Shown here: positions 19,038-28,296 of the stretch, piece after piece
How the letters are laid out: the number at the start of each line of letters is the position of its first letter
How positions within the stretch are numbered: the stretch's first letter is position 1
Program-made: the position numbers and the translations under genes
Assembly: GCF_001276715.1 (NCBI RefSeq)
Contig: NZ_LIUQ01000012.1
Location: 27,635 to 91,634 of the forward strand
Direction: 5' to 3'
DNA length: 64,000 nucleotides
Origin: Planktothricoides sp. SR001
GTDB taxonomy: Bacteria > Cyanobacteriota > Cyanobacteriia > Cyanobacteriales > Laspinemataceae
Notes under the pieces: model-generated
Seen by the model: the letters and a program-made list of their open reading frames with translations, nothing else
What the model was told of the DNA's origin: nothing
Databases searched by the model: none

Positions 19038-19110
19038 GTAGGGGCGAAGCATTCCGGCAGATATTTGTGGTTGAAAACAGATATTTAATGCCGGAATGCT
19101 TCGCCCCTAC
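19038..19110. repeat. 22-bp inverted repeat of the GTAGGGGCGAAGCATTCCGGCA family
   Basis: GTAGGGGCGAAGCATTCCGG (from 19038) and its exact complement ending at 19110 form a 22-bp stem with about 29 bases between the arms. Related copies lie at 56.25-56.40, 59.84-59.98 and 61.08-61.31 kb. The spacer from 18910 to 19211 holds nothing else but a TTAGTTATTAG simple repeat. Confidence 0.75.
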
Positions 19111-19211
19111 CAATATCTGTGGTCTATTTAATATAAAATCGCTGTATGCTATGTTTTTTGGCCTCTAGTCTTCCAAAATTACCTTTCCATCTTTGTCCTG
19201 CCTCTTGGCTT

Positions 19212-20834
19212 CTACTCGATAGGATCGAACTGATATTTGGAACCAGTTGGGCCAGCGGTTCCGGGATTAGCTTTGACTAAAGGAATTTCATTAAAAATAT
19301 TAAATTCCGTAGCCGTTTTTGTCAGGGTGACACCTTGATTTAACTGTTGACTAATCGCCGCCCGATCGCCTGGAAATTGGGTAAAGGCATTGGCTAAGGC
19401 ATTGGTAGCATCATAGGTTGTGGCAGTGCGCCAACTGACTCTTCCTTGCCAAAGTTTTCCGGCTTGACTCGCAAAAGGATCGTTACTTCGCCAGCGCCAA
19501 GGTACAGCCAAAACCATTCCCTTAATCGCATCGCCTCCTTGAACCAAAATCTGCGGATTATACATTTCATCGCTACTAAGTAAAACCAATTGATTTTGAT
19601 TGGCTTGGGCTAGAGCGATCGCGCGATCGACCTGATTTTTACTTAAGGCTAAAAAGGCAATATTTGACCCGGCTTGACGGGCTTTATCGATCTCTGCCGT
19701 CGCATCAAACCCTGGAGATAAAATATCCACTTCTTTGACCAAAGTTGCCCCCGCTTTTGACAAAGCGGAGACTAATTCCCCTTTTAAATCTTGGCTATAA
19801 CGATTATCGGAATTGTAAAATAATGTCACTTTGGCAGGGCTGTGATTTTTCACCGCATAATTGACTAAAGTTTCGGCTACTTTTTGCAAATAAGTGGTGA
19901 GTATAGTTTTGGTTTGACTCAAGGGAATCGTTTGCACAGTCGATTGGCCTGCATTGGTGGAAATTGTCGTATTTAAAGGGGACAGTACCGCCAGATTATT
20001 TTGCTCATAACGAGTTAAGGCTTGACGACTATTATTGTCCACCCCATGTCCAATCACTCCCAGCACATTTGCGGAAGATTGAATCAGATCCTCAGCCAAA
20101 GAATCGGATAAGCTGGCATCTTTTTCATTGACAACCACCACTTCCAATAACCTTCCGGGAATGCTGGGAACTTGGTTAAATTCCCCTTGGTATTGGGCAA
20201 CTCCGCGCAGCACTTCTTTGGCTTCATTCACGCGGGTAGTAATCGGCACTACCACTGCCATTGTTAAGGGATTTCCCGCTTGTTTGGCCTTGGCATTGTT
20301 CAGGTAAATTGCCGCTTCTGGGTCATTTTTATCTTTATTTACCGCTTCTTGATATTGTTGAATTGCCCCCGGCCAATCTTGACTGGCAAATGCCGCCGCT
20401 GCTGAGGTTTTTTCCTGGGAATTCCTCCCACCAATAATCAATATTTTCTCCCCTTGACTAATTAATTCAGCATTCACCGCTGTTTCACTGACGATCGCCA
20501 AAGGATTCACCCCAGAGGTCGGGACTCCGTCAGAATTATTGCCAGAATCATTTTCCACCACCACGGTGCGATCGCCCCCCCGTTGGCTAAAATACCACCA
20601 ACTGCCACCACCTAACAGCAGCAAGGCGATCGCCACCAACATCAAAATCGGCAGAGGAAAGTTTCCTCCCTTTCCTCCATTGGACGAAACCACGGTTTTT
20701 GCCGACTGCATGGCCTCCTGGGGCAACCCACAAATGGCACAATCTGGGCCATTATTCTCATAAGGGGGGTGAGGGCCGGAACAATTGGGATATTGCTGGC
20801 CATTTTTCGGCGTCCCATCACAAATCCAACTCAC
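19212..20834 (-). CDS. Cys-motif, TPR and periplasmic-binding-like membrane receptor
   Basis: A 540-residue protein. The N-terminal 36 residues carry Cys5, Cys18, Cys32 and Cys35 (CAIC), a possible zinc-binding tip. A single membrane helix spans about 60-80. A TPR-like unit follows (about 150-190, SQDWPGAIQQYQEAV), then a branched-chain-amino-acid-receptor-type ligand-binding domain (from about 205, MAVVVPITTRVNEAKEVLRG). There is no cleavable signal, so the Cys tip would be cytoplasmic and the ligand domain outside. No ABC permease or ATPase is nearby. Placement upstream of the vWA and tubulin-like genes on the same strand suggests a sensor rather than a transporter component (inference). 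Confidence 0.78.
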   Translation of the reverse strand: MSWICDGTPKNGQQYPNCSGPHPPYENNGPDCAICGLPQEAMQSAKTVVSSNGGKGGNFPLPILMLVAIALLLLGGGSWWYFSQRGGDRTVVVENDSGNNSDGVPTSGVNPLAIVSETAVNAELISQGEKILIIGGRNSQEKTSAAAAFASQDWPGAIQQYQEAVNKDKNDPEAAIYLNNAKAKQAGNPLTMAVVVPITTRVNEAKEVLRGVAQYQGEFNQVPSIPGRLLEVVVVNEKDASLSDSLAEDLIQSSANVLGVIGHGVDNNSRQALTRYEQNNLAVLSPLNTTISTNAGQSTVQTIPLSQTKTILTTYLQKVAETLVNYAVKNHSPAKVTLFYNSDNRYSQDLKGELVSALSKAGATLVKEVDILSPGFDATAEIDKARQAGSNIAFLALSKNQVDRAIALAQANQNQLVLLSSDEMYNPQILVQGGDAIKGMVLAVPWRWRSNDPFASQAGKLWQGRVSWRTATTYDATNALANAFTQFPGDRAAISQQLNQGVTLTKTATEFNIFNEIPLVKANPGTAGPTGSKYQFDPIE

Positions 20835-21159
20835 TTTGGACTACCTCTCTCGTGACGTTTATTCTAACTATTCTAGAATTATCCTCAACCATAAAACCGT
20901 AAATTTCGCAATTTCTGGATTCTAATGGCGAATTGCGGAATTACCAGGCGATCGCTTTGTAACAAAACGTAATATTCTTCAGAACACAGCCATCAGAAAA
21001 TCTTTCTGGAGCGACCTGGAGCGACCTGGAGCGACGGTCGAAAATCCCACAAATTGACGAAGTGCGATCGTCAGATAGGTCAGAAGGATTTTGAGGCGAT
21101 CGCCCCTCTTGATTCACCTTTACTAACTCGGCAACTCTTCAGCGGAAAACAACAAACCC
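20835..21159. other. Divergent intergenic region with 10-bp tandem repeat
   Basis: This spacer holds the promoters of the divergent receptor and GIY-YIG genes. Three perfect copies of CTGGAGCGAC occupy 21006-21035. No clear promoter hexamers could be fixed. Confidence 0.5.
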
Positions 21160-21705
21160 ATGACCACTCAAAGCAACCATCCCTCCCTAGGCAGTCTGGA
21201 ATATTTATCTTACCTAGATCAAGAAGGACAAATCAACAACACCTTTCAAGGTCAAGTCGGAGTTTATGCAATTTTTGACCAAAACCAAAAGTTACAATTT
21301 ATTGGCTATTCTCGCGATATTTATCTCAGTCTCAAACAACACTTAATCCGTAAACCAAATCAATGCTATTGGTTCAAAGTGCAAACAATTAATCGGCCTA
21401 GTCGCACAATCTTAGAAGAAATTCGCGAAAACTGGATTGCCGAAAACGGGTCAACTCCCGTGGGCAATTCATCAGAATTAGAACTCTGGACGCAGCCAAT
21501 TAACGTCAAAACCATGATGCTGGATCGAGAAAAACAAGACTATGAGAAAGCAGCCGGAGATGAACTCAGCCAAATCAAAGTCTTAAAACAAATTGCTCGA
21601 CGAGTAGAAGCCGAAATCTTATCGATTTTAGAACAGCGGGGATGCAAAGAACAACTCCGCTTTAACCCCAAACTCAAAGAAACAGGATTACTCGATTTAA
21701 AGTAA
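21160..21705 (+). CDS. GIY-YIG domain protein
   Basis: A 181-residue protein with an N-terminal GIY-YIG-like nuclease domain (about 30-95): GVYAIFDQNQKLQFIGYSRDIYLSLKQHL, where VYAIF and FIGYS stand for the GIY and YIG strands, and a downstream ENWIAENGSTPVGN that supplies the usual Glu and Asn region. Single-domain proteins of this kind are widespread in cyanobacteria with no proven role; DNA cleavage is not assured because the GIY motif is changed to VYA. The C-terminal 60 residues are helical and charged. Confidence 0.75.
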   Translation: MTTQSNHPSLGSLEYLSYLDQEGQINNTFQGQVGVYAIFDQNQKLQFIGYSRDIYLSLKQHLIRKPNQCYWFKVQTINRPSRTILEEIRENWIAENGSTPVGNSSELELWTQPINVKTMMLDREKQDYEKAAGDELSQIKVLKQIARRVEAEILSILEQRGCKEQLRFNPKLKETGLLDLK

Positions 21706-21877
21706 TACCATATTAATGCATTCATTAGGGATTAATCTTGGTAAAAACACGGTGAAATATAGAGATTATTTAAATTCTCTATATTTCACCTACCGTCAAA
21801 ATGGGGTTTGGTTAAATCCAGAATTTCATCAAACAAAAAGTGATTCGTTAAATTAGTCAAAAATTCGCGCGAGTATA

Positions 21878-22627
21878 TTATGGGGTAATTTCAGCCACAA
21901 GCTGAAAAATTATTTCATCGCTACACTCTTCCGCTGATTGATAAACTTCTGACAAGCAATCACCGGAAATTTGCCTTAAATAGAACTGGATATCTTCCTC
22001 CCGTTTCAATGTAGAATCCTTGGATTTCAACGGATGAAAAACTTGTGATTTCTGATATAAATAAAGAACTCCTAAATATTTTTCCATTTTGACTAAAAGT
22101 TCTTGTTCCTGGAAAGGCTTTAGCACGAAATCATCACAACCAATTTGCAAGATTTCCTGGCGATCTTCCTCAAAAGCACTAGCGGTTAAAGCAATAATTA
22201 CAATTTTTTGGCTCAGAGGATTAGCCTTAATTCGTTTCGTCGCTTCATAGCCATTCATCACCGGCATTTGCATATCCATCCAGATTAAATCCGGTTGCCA
22301 AGTTTTCAGGATATCGAGAGCTTCTTGACCATTGGTCGCTTCACGCACTTCCTGAAAACCCCATCTAGAAAGCATTTTCATTAGTAACAAACGATTTTCC
22401 AGTCGATCTTCAACTACAAGAATGCGGTATTGAGGTTGATCCGGCGCTAAACCAACCACCTTGGAGTATTTTGAAGTAGTAGCGATTTCCGTCAGATCGG
22501 CGTTTTCAATCTGAATATCAAACCCAAACGTTGTGTAAGCGCCCCCTTTTGTTCTTTGCAAATAAGTATCTTTGACCGGAGTGTCTGGGTTGCCAAAATG
22601 TTTCAAAGTACATTCTTCATTGTTCAT
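21878..22627 (-). pseudogene. Receiver-domain remnant of a hybrid histidine kinase
   Basis: A 249-residue frame with a good receiver domain (ILVVEDRLENRLLLMKML, phospho-acceptor in LIWMDMQMPVMNG, Lys in FVLKPF). Just before it is TFGFDIQIENADLTEIATTSK...VVGLAPDQPQYRILVVED. That linker normally joins the end of a HATPase domain to the receiver in cyanobacterial hybrid kinases (TFxFDIQ ... VxGLxPxQPxYRILVV). The HisKA and HATPase domains are absent, so this is the tail of a kinase that lost its catalytic core. It could still be translated from the ATG at 22627. Confidence 0.7.
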
Positions 22628-22638
22628 AAACTTATCAG

Positions 22639-23427
22639 TTAAGAATTATCCTGGTTGGGTGGCAAGAGACGCATCCAACCAGGACTGACAGATTCAGAAG
22701 CAAATTCACCACTCCAGTCAGGATTAAAATGATAGATAGCAAAGCGATCGCAGTGCAGAATGGCGCGTAATTCTTCGGTTGTCACCGAGAAAATTGTCTG
22801 AAAATCTAAAGTCTGACGCATTTTTTGAATAATTTTGGCGATCGCCCGTTCTCGGTCGGCAATTTCTCGCAAAGATTGCTCCGCTAAAGCGCGATCGCGG
22901 GATTCAATCGCCCGAGAAATCATATACGCCAAATAACTGATAAAATTTTGTTCCTCAATTTCCCAGACTCTTTTTTCACCCGTATGTTATATACAAATGA
23001 CTCCCTTAATTTCACCCTTTAAATGAATTGGCACATCCAACATAGAACTAATCAATAATGGAGTCAGATAAGTTTCGGTAAATTCAGTAGTTTTTGGATC
23101 CTGCTTGGCATCATAAACCACCATACATTTCTCAGATTCTAAAGCCTGAAAATATTTAGGATAATCAGAAAAAGACAATTCATATCCTTGACTATGCTGA
23201 TTGGGAGTTAACTCATAAAGATTGGCACAAAAGCTCGCCGAATTATTCTGGTTATAAAACAAAATACTGGCTCTTTCAAGGTTCAAAATTAGGCTAAAAA
23301 CTTGAGTAATTTCCTGCAATGCCTGCTTTAAATATCCCTGATAAATGCTTTGATTTTTCGCTAACGACAGGAGTCCAGACTGCTGCTTGCTTAACCGATA
23401 TTCACTACAAAGTAGATTTAATCGTCT
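22639..23427 (-). pseudogene. GAF-GAF sensor remnant with an in-frame stop
   Basis: One continuous minus-strand frame broken by a single TAA at 22987-22989. Upstream of the stop: EYRLSKQQSGLLSLAKNQSIYQG and a GAF domain (ITQVFSLILNLERASILFYNQ ... LDVPIHLKGEIKGVICI). Downstream: HTGEKRVWEIEEQNFISYLAYMIS, a linker typical of the region after a GAF domain, then a second GAF domain (TLDFQTIFSVTTEELRAILHCDRFAIYHFNPDWSGEF) that ends early at WMRLLPPNQDNS. No start codon is evident at the 5' end. It fits the sensory part of the hybrid kinase whose receiver remains at 21878. Confidence 0.75.
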
Positions 23428-23894
23428 TTATCACTTTAATTTTACTTGCTAATACTAGGTTATTTTTTAATAAATTATTTCTCTTTTTTTGCGCTCTAAT
23501 ATCTAATTAATTTTCAGCATTTAGCCGTTTTTTTCGCCTATTTTTTTCTAATTGTTCTAATTATATACTGAATATTGCGGCAAAAAAAATCAAACTTTTC
23601 GGTATTTTAATTTTGGATAATTCGTCGATTGTCTGTAATACAAAAATTGCCAATTACTCTATTTTATTTATCTAATAGCGATTGCCAAATATAACTTTTT
23701 ATTTGGCGTTATTTGATTAACAAATTTTTATAAAATTATTAGCAAAAAATATTAATAATGATAATATTTATCAAATAAAATTTGAATATTTTTGGTGGTA
23801 AATAGACATTTTTTTTAATTATATATTATATCCCAAAGATGATCTGCCAAAGCACAGCCCAAATTACTAAAGGTTTTAATCGCTCTGTCGGGTT
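23428..23894. other. AT-rich spacer between kinase fragments
   Basis: Extremely AT-rich. Only 23830-23890 shows a possible further fragment in a shifted frame (minus strand, RAIKTFSNLGCALADHLWDI). No intact gene. Confidence 0.4.
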
Positions 23895-24451
23895 TTATAT
23901 GGCTTCATAAACCATCGCATAGGACACATCAATATCTTGATCTAGATGAGTGACCAAAGCGGAAAAAAATTCACTTACCGTTGCAGTTACCAACACAATA
24001 TTTTTTAGGGTGTTTTCTGTTCCCAGGCGTTCCCCAATTTATTTTTGCATTTCTTGGTTTAATTGATCTAATTGTTCAGGATTTTTTAAAGCTAAAAATT
24101 TTGCCAGTAAATCTACCATTTTTAAAGCTGTATAGCAAAACACTAAAGCGGTGATAGATCGCTCAAATTTTGACCGCCAATAAGCGGGATGCCACAATGT
24201 CCAAATATCCAATAAATATCCGATGCCACAGCAAACAATAAAAGCGCCTACTAAGTAGAAAAATCCAAAAAAAGCAGATCCTGGCGTTTGATCGCGAAAT
24301 AGATTAACAATGCCGAAATCGAAAAATAAGCCAGGGCGATTAGGAAGTCGCTGGTTACATGAAGCCAAACTAAAGGGGGTTGCCACAGGAAGCTGTAACC
24401 GTGAGGCATATATTGACTAGGGGAAAAGATGGTTTTGAGAATTTGCCACAT
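23895..24451 (-). pseudogene. Decayed ETR1-like membrane sensor domain of a histidine kinase
   Basis: The minus strand from 24451 reads MWQILKTIFSPSQYMPHGYSFLWQPPLVWLHV, the start of the three-helix N-terminal domain common in cyanobacterial hybrid kinases. The frame is lost within an A7 run (24267-24273), and the next frame continues with FYLVGAFIVCCGIGYLLDIWTLWHPAYW and FERSITALVFCYTALKMVDLLAKFLALKNPEQL. A stop follows at 24039, after which the same frame reads on (IGERLGTENTLKNIVLVTATVSEFF). The downstream kinase is missing. It may be the 5' part of the same ancestral gene as the fragments at 21878 and 22639. Confidence 0.78.
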
Positions 24452-24950
24452 TTTCTTGCCGATTGATTATGGGATTTTAAAAAAACGAGAATTAATTGCT
24501 ATGATACCTTTGAATTATACGTGAAAACTATTTTTTTTTTGCCAAAACATTAATTCATCGTCACTTGAAGGGGATTAGGGTGAGTCAAATTATCGGAAAA
24601 AATTACTTGAGCATCCGGGAGGTTTGTTTATCCTAAATAGAGATTATTAGCTCTTTGTCAGGATCTCAGCCCTGCAAATCTTTTGCGATCGCGCTGATTT
24701 TTCTTCCCCTAGGGTTTGGCCACGATGAAATTTTTTGCCGATAGGATATAATTACTATATTCTATATTAGATCCATGATGGATGAGTAGGCAAAAGCCCA
24801 ACCTAAATTTATTAATTTATCTTGGAGCCAATGTTTGACGTAATTTTCCGCAGCCAGCCACTCCCGGCACTCCCCCTTTATGCCCCTTTATGTTAGATAT
24901 TGGTTAGCTCATGGAAATCAGTTAATTTGAATGATTGGAGGAATATCCTT
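24452..24950. other. Intergenic region before the ABC-2 permease
   Basis: About 500 bases with no supported gene or RNA. The sequence is AT-rich with scattered HIP1-like sites. GGAGGAATATCCTT at its end is the ribosome site that fixes the permease start. Confidence 0.45.
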
Positions 24951-25724
24951 GTGAATTTTTCGAGAATTTTGGCGATCGCTGTCAATGTGTTTTGGGAAGT
25001 GATGCGGGAACGAGTCCTTTATCTGATTGCTTTGTTTGCGATATTTTTATTCGGCACTTTGCGACTGTTGCGAGAATTTGCCCTGGGAACCGAGTATAAA
25101 ATTATCACCGATTTAGGAATTGCCGGGATTGGGGTAATCGGCTTAATTGTGGCAATTTTTGTCGGCACTGGCATGATTAACAAAGAAATTGAAAAACGCA
25201 CGGTTTTAGTCCTGTTAGCTAAACCCATTAGCCGCGCCGATCTGATTGTAGGCAAATATCTCGGACTCTCTGGAATTCTGGCAATTCTGATCTTTTTTAC
25301 CAGTCTGATTTATCTGAGTTTTTTGAGCTTAAATCGAGTAGAATATCCGTTAGGCAGCATTTTAGTCGCCTTATTTTTTATCTTTTTAGAACTGTCTTTA
25401 CTCACCGCCGTAGCCATGCTTTTGGGGGTGTTTACCAGTTCTTTGTTAGCTACCCTACTCAGTGTTGGGGTTTATGTGATGGGACACTTGAGTCCTGATA
25501 TTATTAAGGCTGGGGAACTGAGTGAAAATCCGGCTTTGATCGGTTTTACTCGAAACTTATACTTAATTTTACCAGATTTGACCAAGCTAGATTTAAAAAA
25601 TCAAGCCGTCTATGGTCTATTACCTGACTTGAATACCTTGCTATTTAATGGGATTTATGCTGTAATTTATATTATCCTATTGTTGGCGATCGCTAACTTG
25701 ATTTTTCGCCAAAAAGAATTTTAA
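24951..25724 (+). CDS. ABC-2-type transporter permease
   Basis: About 257 residues with six hydrophobic segments. ELEKRTV-type text (NKEIEKRTVLVLLAKPISRADLIVGKYLG) is the hallmark of ABC-2 permeases of the NosY/ABC2_membrane_2 type. The start is the GTG at 24951 because GGAGG sits 9 bases upstream; a longer frame from 24900 has no such site. The matching ATP-binding protein is not in this neighbourhood, so it must be encoded elsewhere. The substrate is unknown. Confidence 0.82.
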   Translation: MNFSRILAIAVNVFWEVMRERVLYLIALFAIFLFGTLRLLREFALGTEYKIITDLGIAGIGVIGLIVAIFVGTGMINKEIEKRTVLVLLAKPISRADLIVGKYLGLSGILAILIFFTSLIYLSFLSLNRVEYPLGSILVALFFIFLELSLLTAVAMLLGVFTSSLLATLLSVGVYVMGHLSPDIIKAGELSENPALIGFTRNLYLILPDLTKLDLKNQAVYGLLPDLNTLLFNGIYAVIYIILLLAIANLIFRQKEF

Positions 25725-25802
25725 CCTTGGCGACAGCCGAAAAATTGTTTTTTGGGTTTTTTTGTTTTTTTGTAGAGAAGCATAGTAGAGAAGCATAGAG
25801 TG

Positions 25803-26621
25803 ATGGAAAAACTGAAGCAACTAAAAAATATATTTGCGGAAATGGAGCGAGCATTAATTGCTTATTCCGGTGGAATTGATAGTACCTTAGTCGCCAAAGT
25901 TGCTTATGATGTCCTGGGCGATCGCGCTTTAGCGGTAACGGCGGTTTCGGCTTCATTATTGCCCGAAGATTTAGAAGATGCCCGCATTCAAGCAGCGGAT
26001 ATTGGCATTCACCATGAAGAAATTGCCACCCATGAAATGGCCAATCCTAACTACACCTCTAACCCAGTAAATCGCTGCTACTTTTGCAAAAGTGAACTGC
26101 ATGATACCTTAAAAACCTTAGCCCTGCAACGGGGTTATCCTTATGTAGTGGATGGAGTGAATGCGGATGATTTACAAGATTATCGTCCGGGGATTCAAGC
26201 CGCCAAAGAAAGAGGGGCGCGATCGCCTTTAGCGGAAGTGGGCATTACTAAATTAGAAGTCCGACAAATAGCGAAAGAATTGGGTTTACCGTGGTGGGAT
26301 AAACCCGCCCAACCTTGCCTCAGTTCCCGCTTTCCTTATGGAGAAGAAATCACCATAGCCAAATTGCAGCGAGTCGGTCGTAGCGAACATTATTTACGCC
26401 AGTTAGGATTAAAAAATCTGCGGGTTCGTTCAGCGGGGGATACAGCCAAAATTGAATTACCCCCTGAAGAAATTAAACCGTTTATTTTAACCACCGATTT
26501 ACCCCAACTGGTGGCAACCCTTCAAGAATTTGGCTTTGTTTATGTCACCCTTGATTTAGAAGGATATCGTAGTGGTAAATTAAATCAGGTTTTACCTCCA
26601 GAAGTCTTGGCCAATCCGTAA
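25803..26621 (+). CDS. larE: ATP-dependent sacrificial sulfur transferase LarE
   Basis: A 272-residue PP-loop ATP pyrophosphatase. It has the SGGIDST motif at 22-28, the NRCYFCKSEL motif (Cys92, Cys95) and QPCLSSRFPYG at 170-180. In this last motif Cys172 matches the cysteine that gives up its sulfur in lactobacillus LarE. LarE acts in making the nickel-pincer cofactor (from nicotinic acid adenine dinucleotide, with LarB and LarC) for lactate racemase and related enzymes. LarB and LarC are not in this window. A GTG sits just before the chosen ATG. Confidence 0.9.
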   Translation: MEKLKQLKNIFAEMERALIAYSGGIDSTLVAKVAYDVLGDRALAVTAVSASLLPEDLEDARIQAADIGIHHEEIATHEMANPNYTSNPVNRCYFCKSELHDTLKTLALQRGYPYVVDGVNADDLQDYRPGIQAAKERGARSPLAEVGITKLEVRQIAKELGLPWWDKPAQPCLSSRFPYGEEITIAKLQRVGRSEHYLRQLGLKNLRVRSAGDTAKIELPPEEIKPFILTTDLPQLVATLQEFGFVYVTLDLEGYRSGKLNQVLPPEVLANP

Positions 26622-26685
26622 ATTAAATAACTTTAAATAACTTTAAATAACTGGCGATCGCCCCAACCCCGATTGGCGGATCTCT

Positions 26686-26812
26686 CCTTGATCCCCCCTG
26701 AAAAAAGGGGGGGGCTTTTGAGATGTTTCCAGAATAGACCTCTGGCTTTCATAACGGATCTCCCCTTGATCCCCCCTGAAAAAGGGGGGCTTTTAAGATG
26801 TTTCCAGAATCT
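26686..26812. repeat. Two copies of a G/C-tract repeat (GATCCCCCCTGAAAAAGGGGGG)
   Basis: A unit of about 72 bases (TTGATCCCCCCTGAAAAA-GGGGGGCTTTT-GAGATGTTTCCAGAAT) occurs twice in a row between larE and aroB. Each copy can form a CCCCCC/GGGGGG hairpin. The link AATAGACCTCTGGCTTTCATAACGG resembles the ends of elements at 29778 and 42207. The convergent genes may use the hairpins as terminators. Confidence 0.7.
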
Positions 26813-27938
26813 AATACATCTTACTCAACACTTCTCGAATCGTATCCGCAGAAACTCGATCCGTAATCGTCACCGCCCCGATCGCCGTCGGCAAAACAAA
26901 CCGGACTTTCCCCGCTTTCACCTTCTTATCCATTTGCAGACTATCTAAAATAGCCTCAATTTCCAAACCCTGGGGTAACTTTGTGGGTAATCCCGCTTTC
27001 GCAATCAAAGCCAACTGACGGCGATCGCACAGTTCATCCCAAAGGCCCAAAGCCACCGCTAACCGACTAGCTGCCACCATCCCAATGCCCACCGCTTCAC
27101 CGTGAATCACCACCGTATAGCCGGTTAAGCTTTCCACCGCGTGACCAATGGTATGACCATAATTCAAAATTGCCCGCAGTCCCGCTTCTTTCTCGTCTTT
27201 GCCCACCACATCCGCTTTACTTTGACAAGACCGGACTAAAATATCTTGCAGCAAGCTTTCTCCCAAATAGCCCAACTCGTCGAGGCGTTCTACCGCTTCC
27301 ATCCGCGCAAATAATTCCGCATCCCAAATCACCCCATATTTAATCACTTCCGCCATCCCCGCCCGAAACTCGCGCACCGGCAGGGTTTGCAGCACCAAAG
27401 GGTCAATTAAAACTAAACGCGGTTGATAAAAAGCACCGATGAGATTTTTGCCTTGAGGATGGTTCACCCCAGTTTTGCCGCCAATGGAAGCATCCACCAT
27501 TGCCAACAGGGTGGTGGGGACTTGGACAAAGTTAATCCCCCGTAACCAAGTGGCTGCCGCAAATCCAGTCATATCGCCAATCACCCCGCCACCGAGAGCA
27601 ACCATTGTGGAAGAACGTTCCAGGCGATTTTCTAGGGCAGTATCATAAATTTTTTGAATAGTTGCCAGAGTTTTATATTCTTCTCCGTCCGGGAGAATGC
27701 AGCGAAACACTTCAAATCCGGCAGACTCCAAAGAGGCGATCGCCCTTGCCCCGTAATGGTCAAACACCACGGGATTGGACACCAGCAGCACTTTTTTGCC
27801 TAATTTGCCTAACTTCTGACCCCCAGAGAGTCCCTCGGAGAGTCCCTGCGTTGTTGCCCCCAGTTCGTCCAAGGTGTTATGGCCGATCGCGATTTGATAG
27901 GAATTTTCCGGCAGCGCTACATCAATGACAGACCCCAT
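26811..27938 (-). CDS. aroB: 3-dehydroquinate synthase
   Basis: A 375-residue enzyme of the shikimate pathway that turns DAHP into 3-dehydroquinate with NAD and a divalent metal. Visible signatures are the NAD-binding [47 protein letters not shown], and the metal ligands in [11 protein letters not shown] and [10 protein letters not shown] small insertion ([12 protein letters not shown]) near residue 33 is unusual but harmless-looking. Chorismate mutase (aroH, 31195) of the same amino-acid pathway is 3 kb away but not in the same operon. Confidence 0.96.
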   Translation of the reverse strand: MGSVIDVALPENSYQIAIGHNTLDELGATTQGLSEGLSGGQKLGKLGKKVLLVSNPVVFDHYGARAIASLESAGFEVFRCILPDGEEYKTLATIQKIYDTALENRLERSSTMVALGGGVIGDMTGFAAATWLRGINFVQVPTTLLAMVDASIGGKTGVNHPQGKNLIGAFYQPRLVLIDPLVLQTLPVREFRAGMAEVIKYGVIWDAELFARMEAVERLDELGYLGESLLQDILVRSCQSKADVVGKDEKEAGLRAILNYGHTIGHAVESLTGYTVVIHGEAVGIGMVAASRLAVALGLWDELCDRRQLALIAKAGLPTKLPQGLEIEAILDSLQMDKKVKAGKVRFVLPTAIGAVTITDRVSADTIREVLSKMY

Positions 27939-28029
27939 GACTCAGACCCTCGAAACAAGCATTAATCGGCTTAATTGTATCGCAGTATGTTTCAATATTA
28001 GAACCATGTTGTTAATTGGAGAAACTTAA

Positions 28030-28131
28030 ATGACTGCTGCTGGAGCCGTTACTTACTTCACTCTCTTGGGTGGTGCCTTTGTCACCGCTTTAGTGCTGTT
28101 CTTTGGTTTGCGAGCCGTCAAACTGATCTAA
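28030..28131 (+). CDS. petL: Cytochrome b6f complex subunit PetL
   Basis: A 33-residue single-helix membrane protein, MTAAGAVTYFTLLGGAFV then TALVLFFGLRAVKLI. The one hydrophobic helix and the C-terminal GLRAVKLI match cyanobacterial PetL, a peripheral subunit that stabilises the dimeric cytochrome b6f complex in thylakoids. TTGGAG lies 8 bases before the ATG, a good ribosome site. It is too short for usual gene-finding thresholds. It stands alone between aroB (divergent) and an epimerase gene (convergent). Confidence 0.78.
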   Translation: MTAAGAVTYFTLLGGAFVTALVLFFGLRAVKLI

Positions 28132-28193
28132 CCGGATCTAAAAAAAGTTAAGGCGATCGCATCACCAAAAAATAGAGATTTATAGAGACTCAT

Positions 28194-28224
28194 AGAGAGT
28201 TGCCGATCCGCTCGGCAACTCTCT
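28194..28224 (+). terminator. Hairpin after petL
   Basis: AGAGAGTTGCCGA pairs perfectly with TCGGCAACTCTCT across a 5-base loop. No long T run follows, so factor-independent termination is likely but not certain. Confidence 0.6.
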
Positions 28225-28296
28225 ATGTTTCGATTCACTTCGATTCACTTATTTTGTTCTCTGTTCTCTCATTCCGATCTAACCGATCTCATTGAT

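Noticed and set aside
19212..20834. Ordinary ABC amino-acid binding protein
   Set aside because: No cleavable signal or lipobox, an N-terminal Cys tip and TPR unit before the ligand domain, and no transporter genes nearby.
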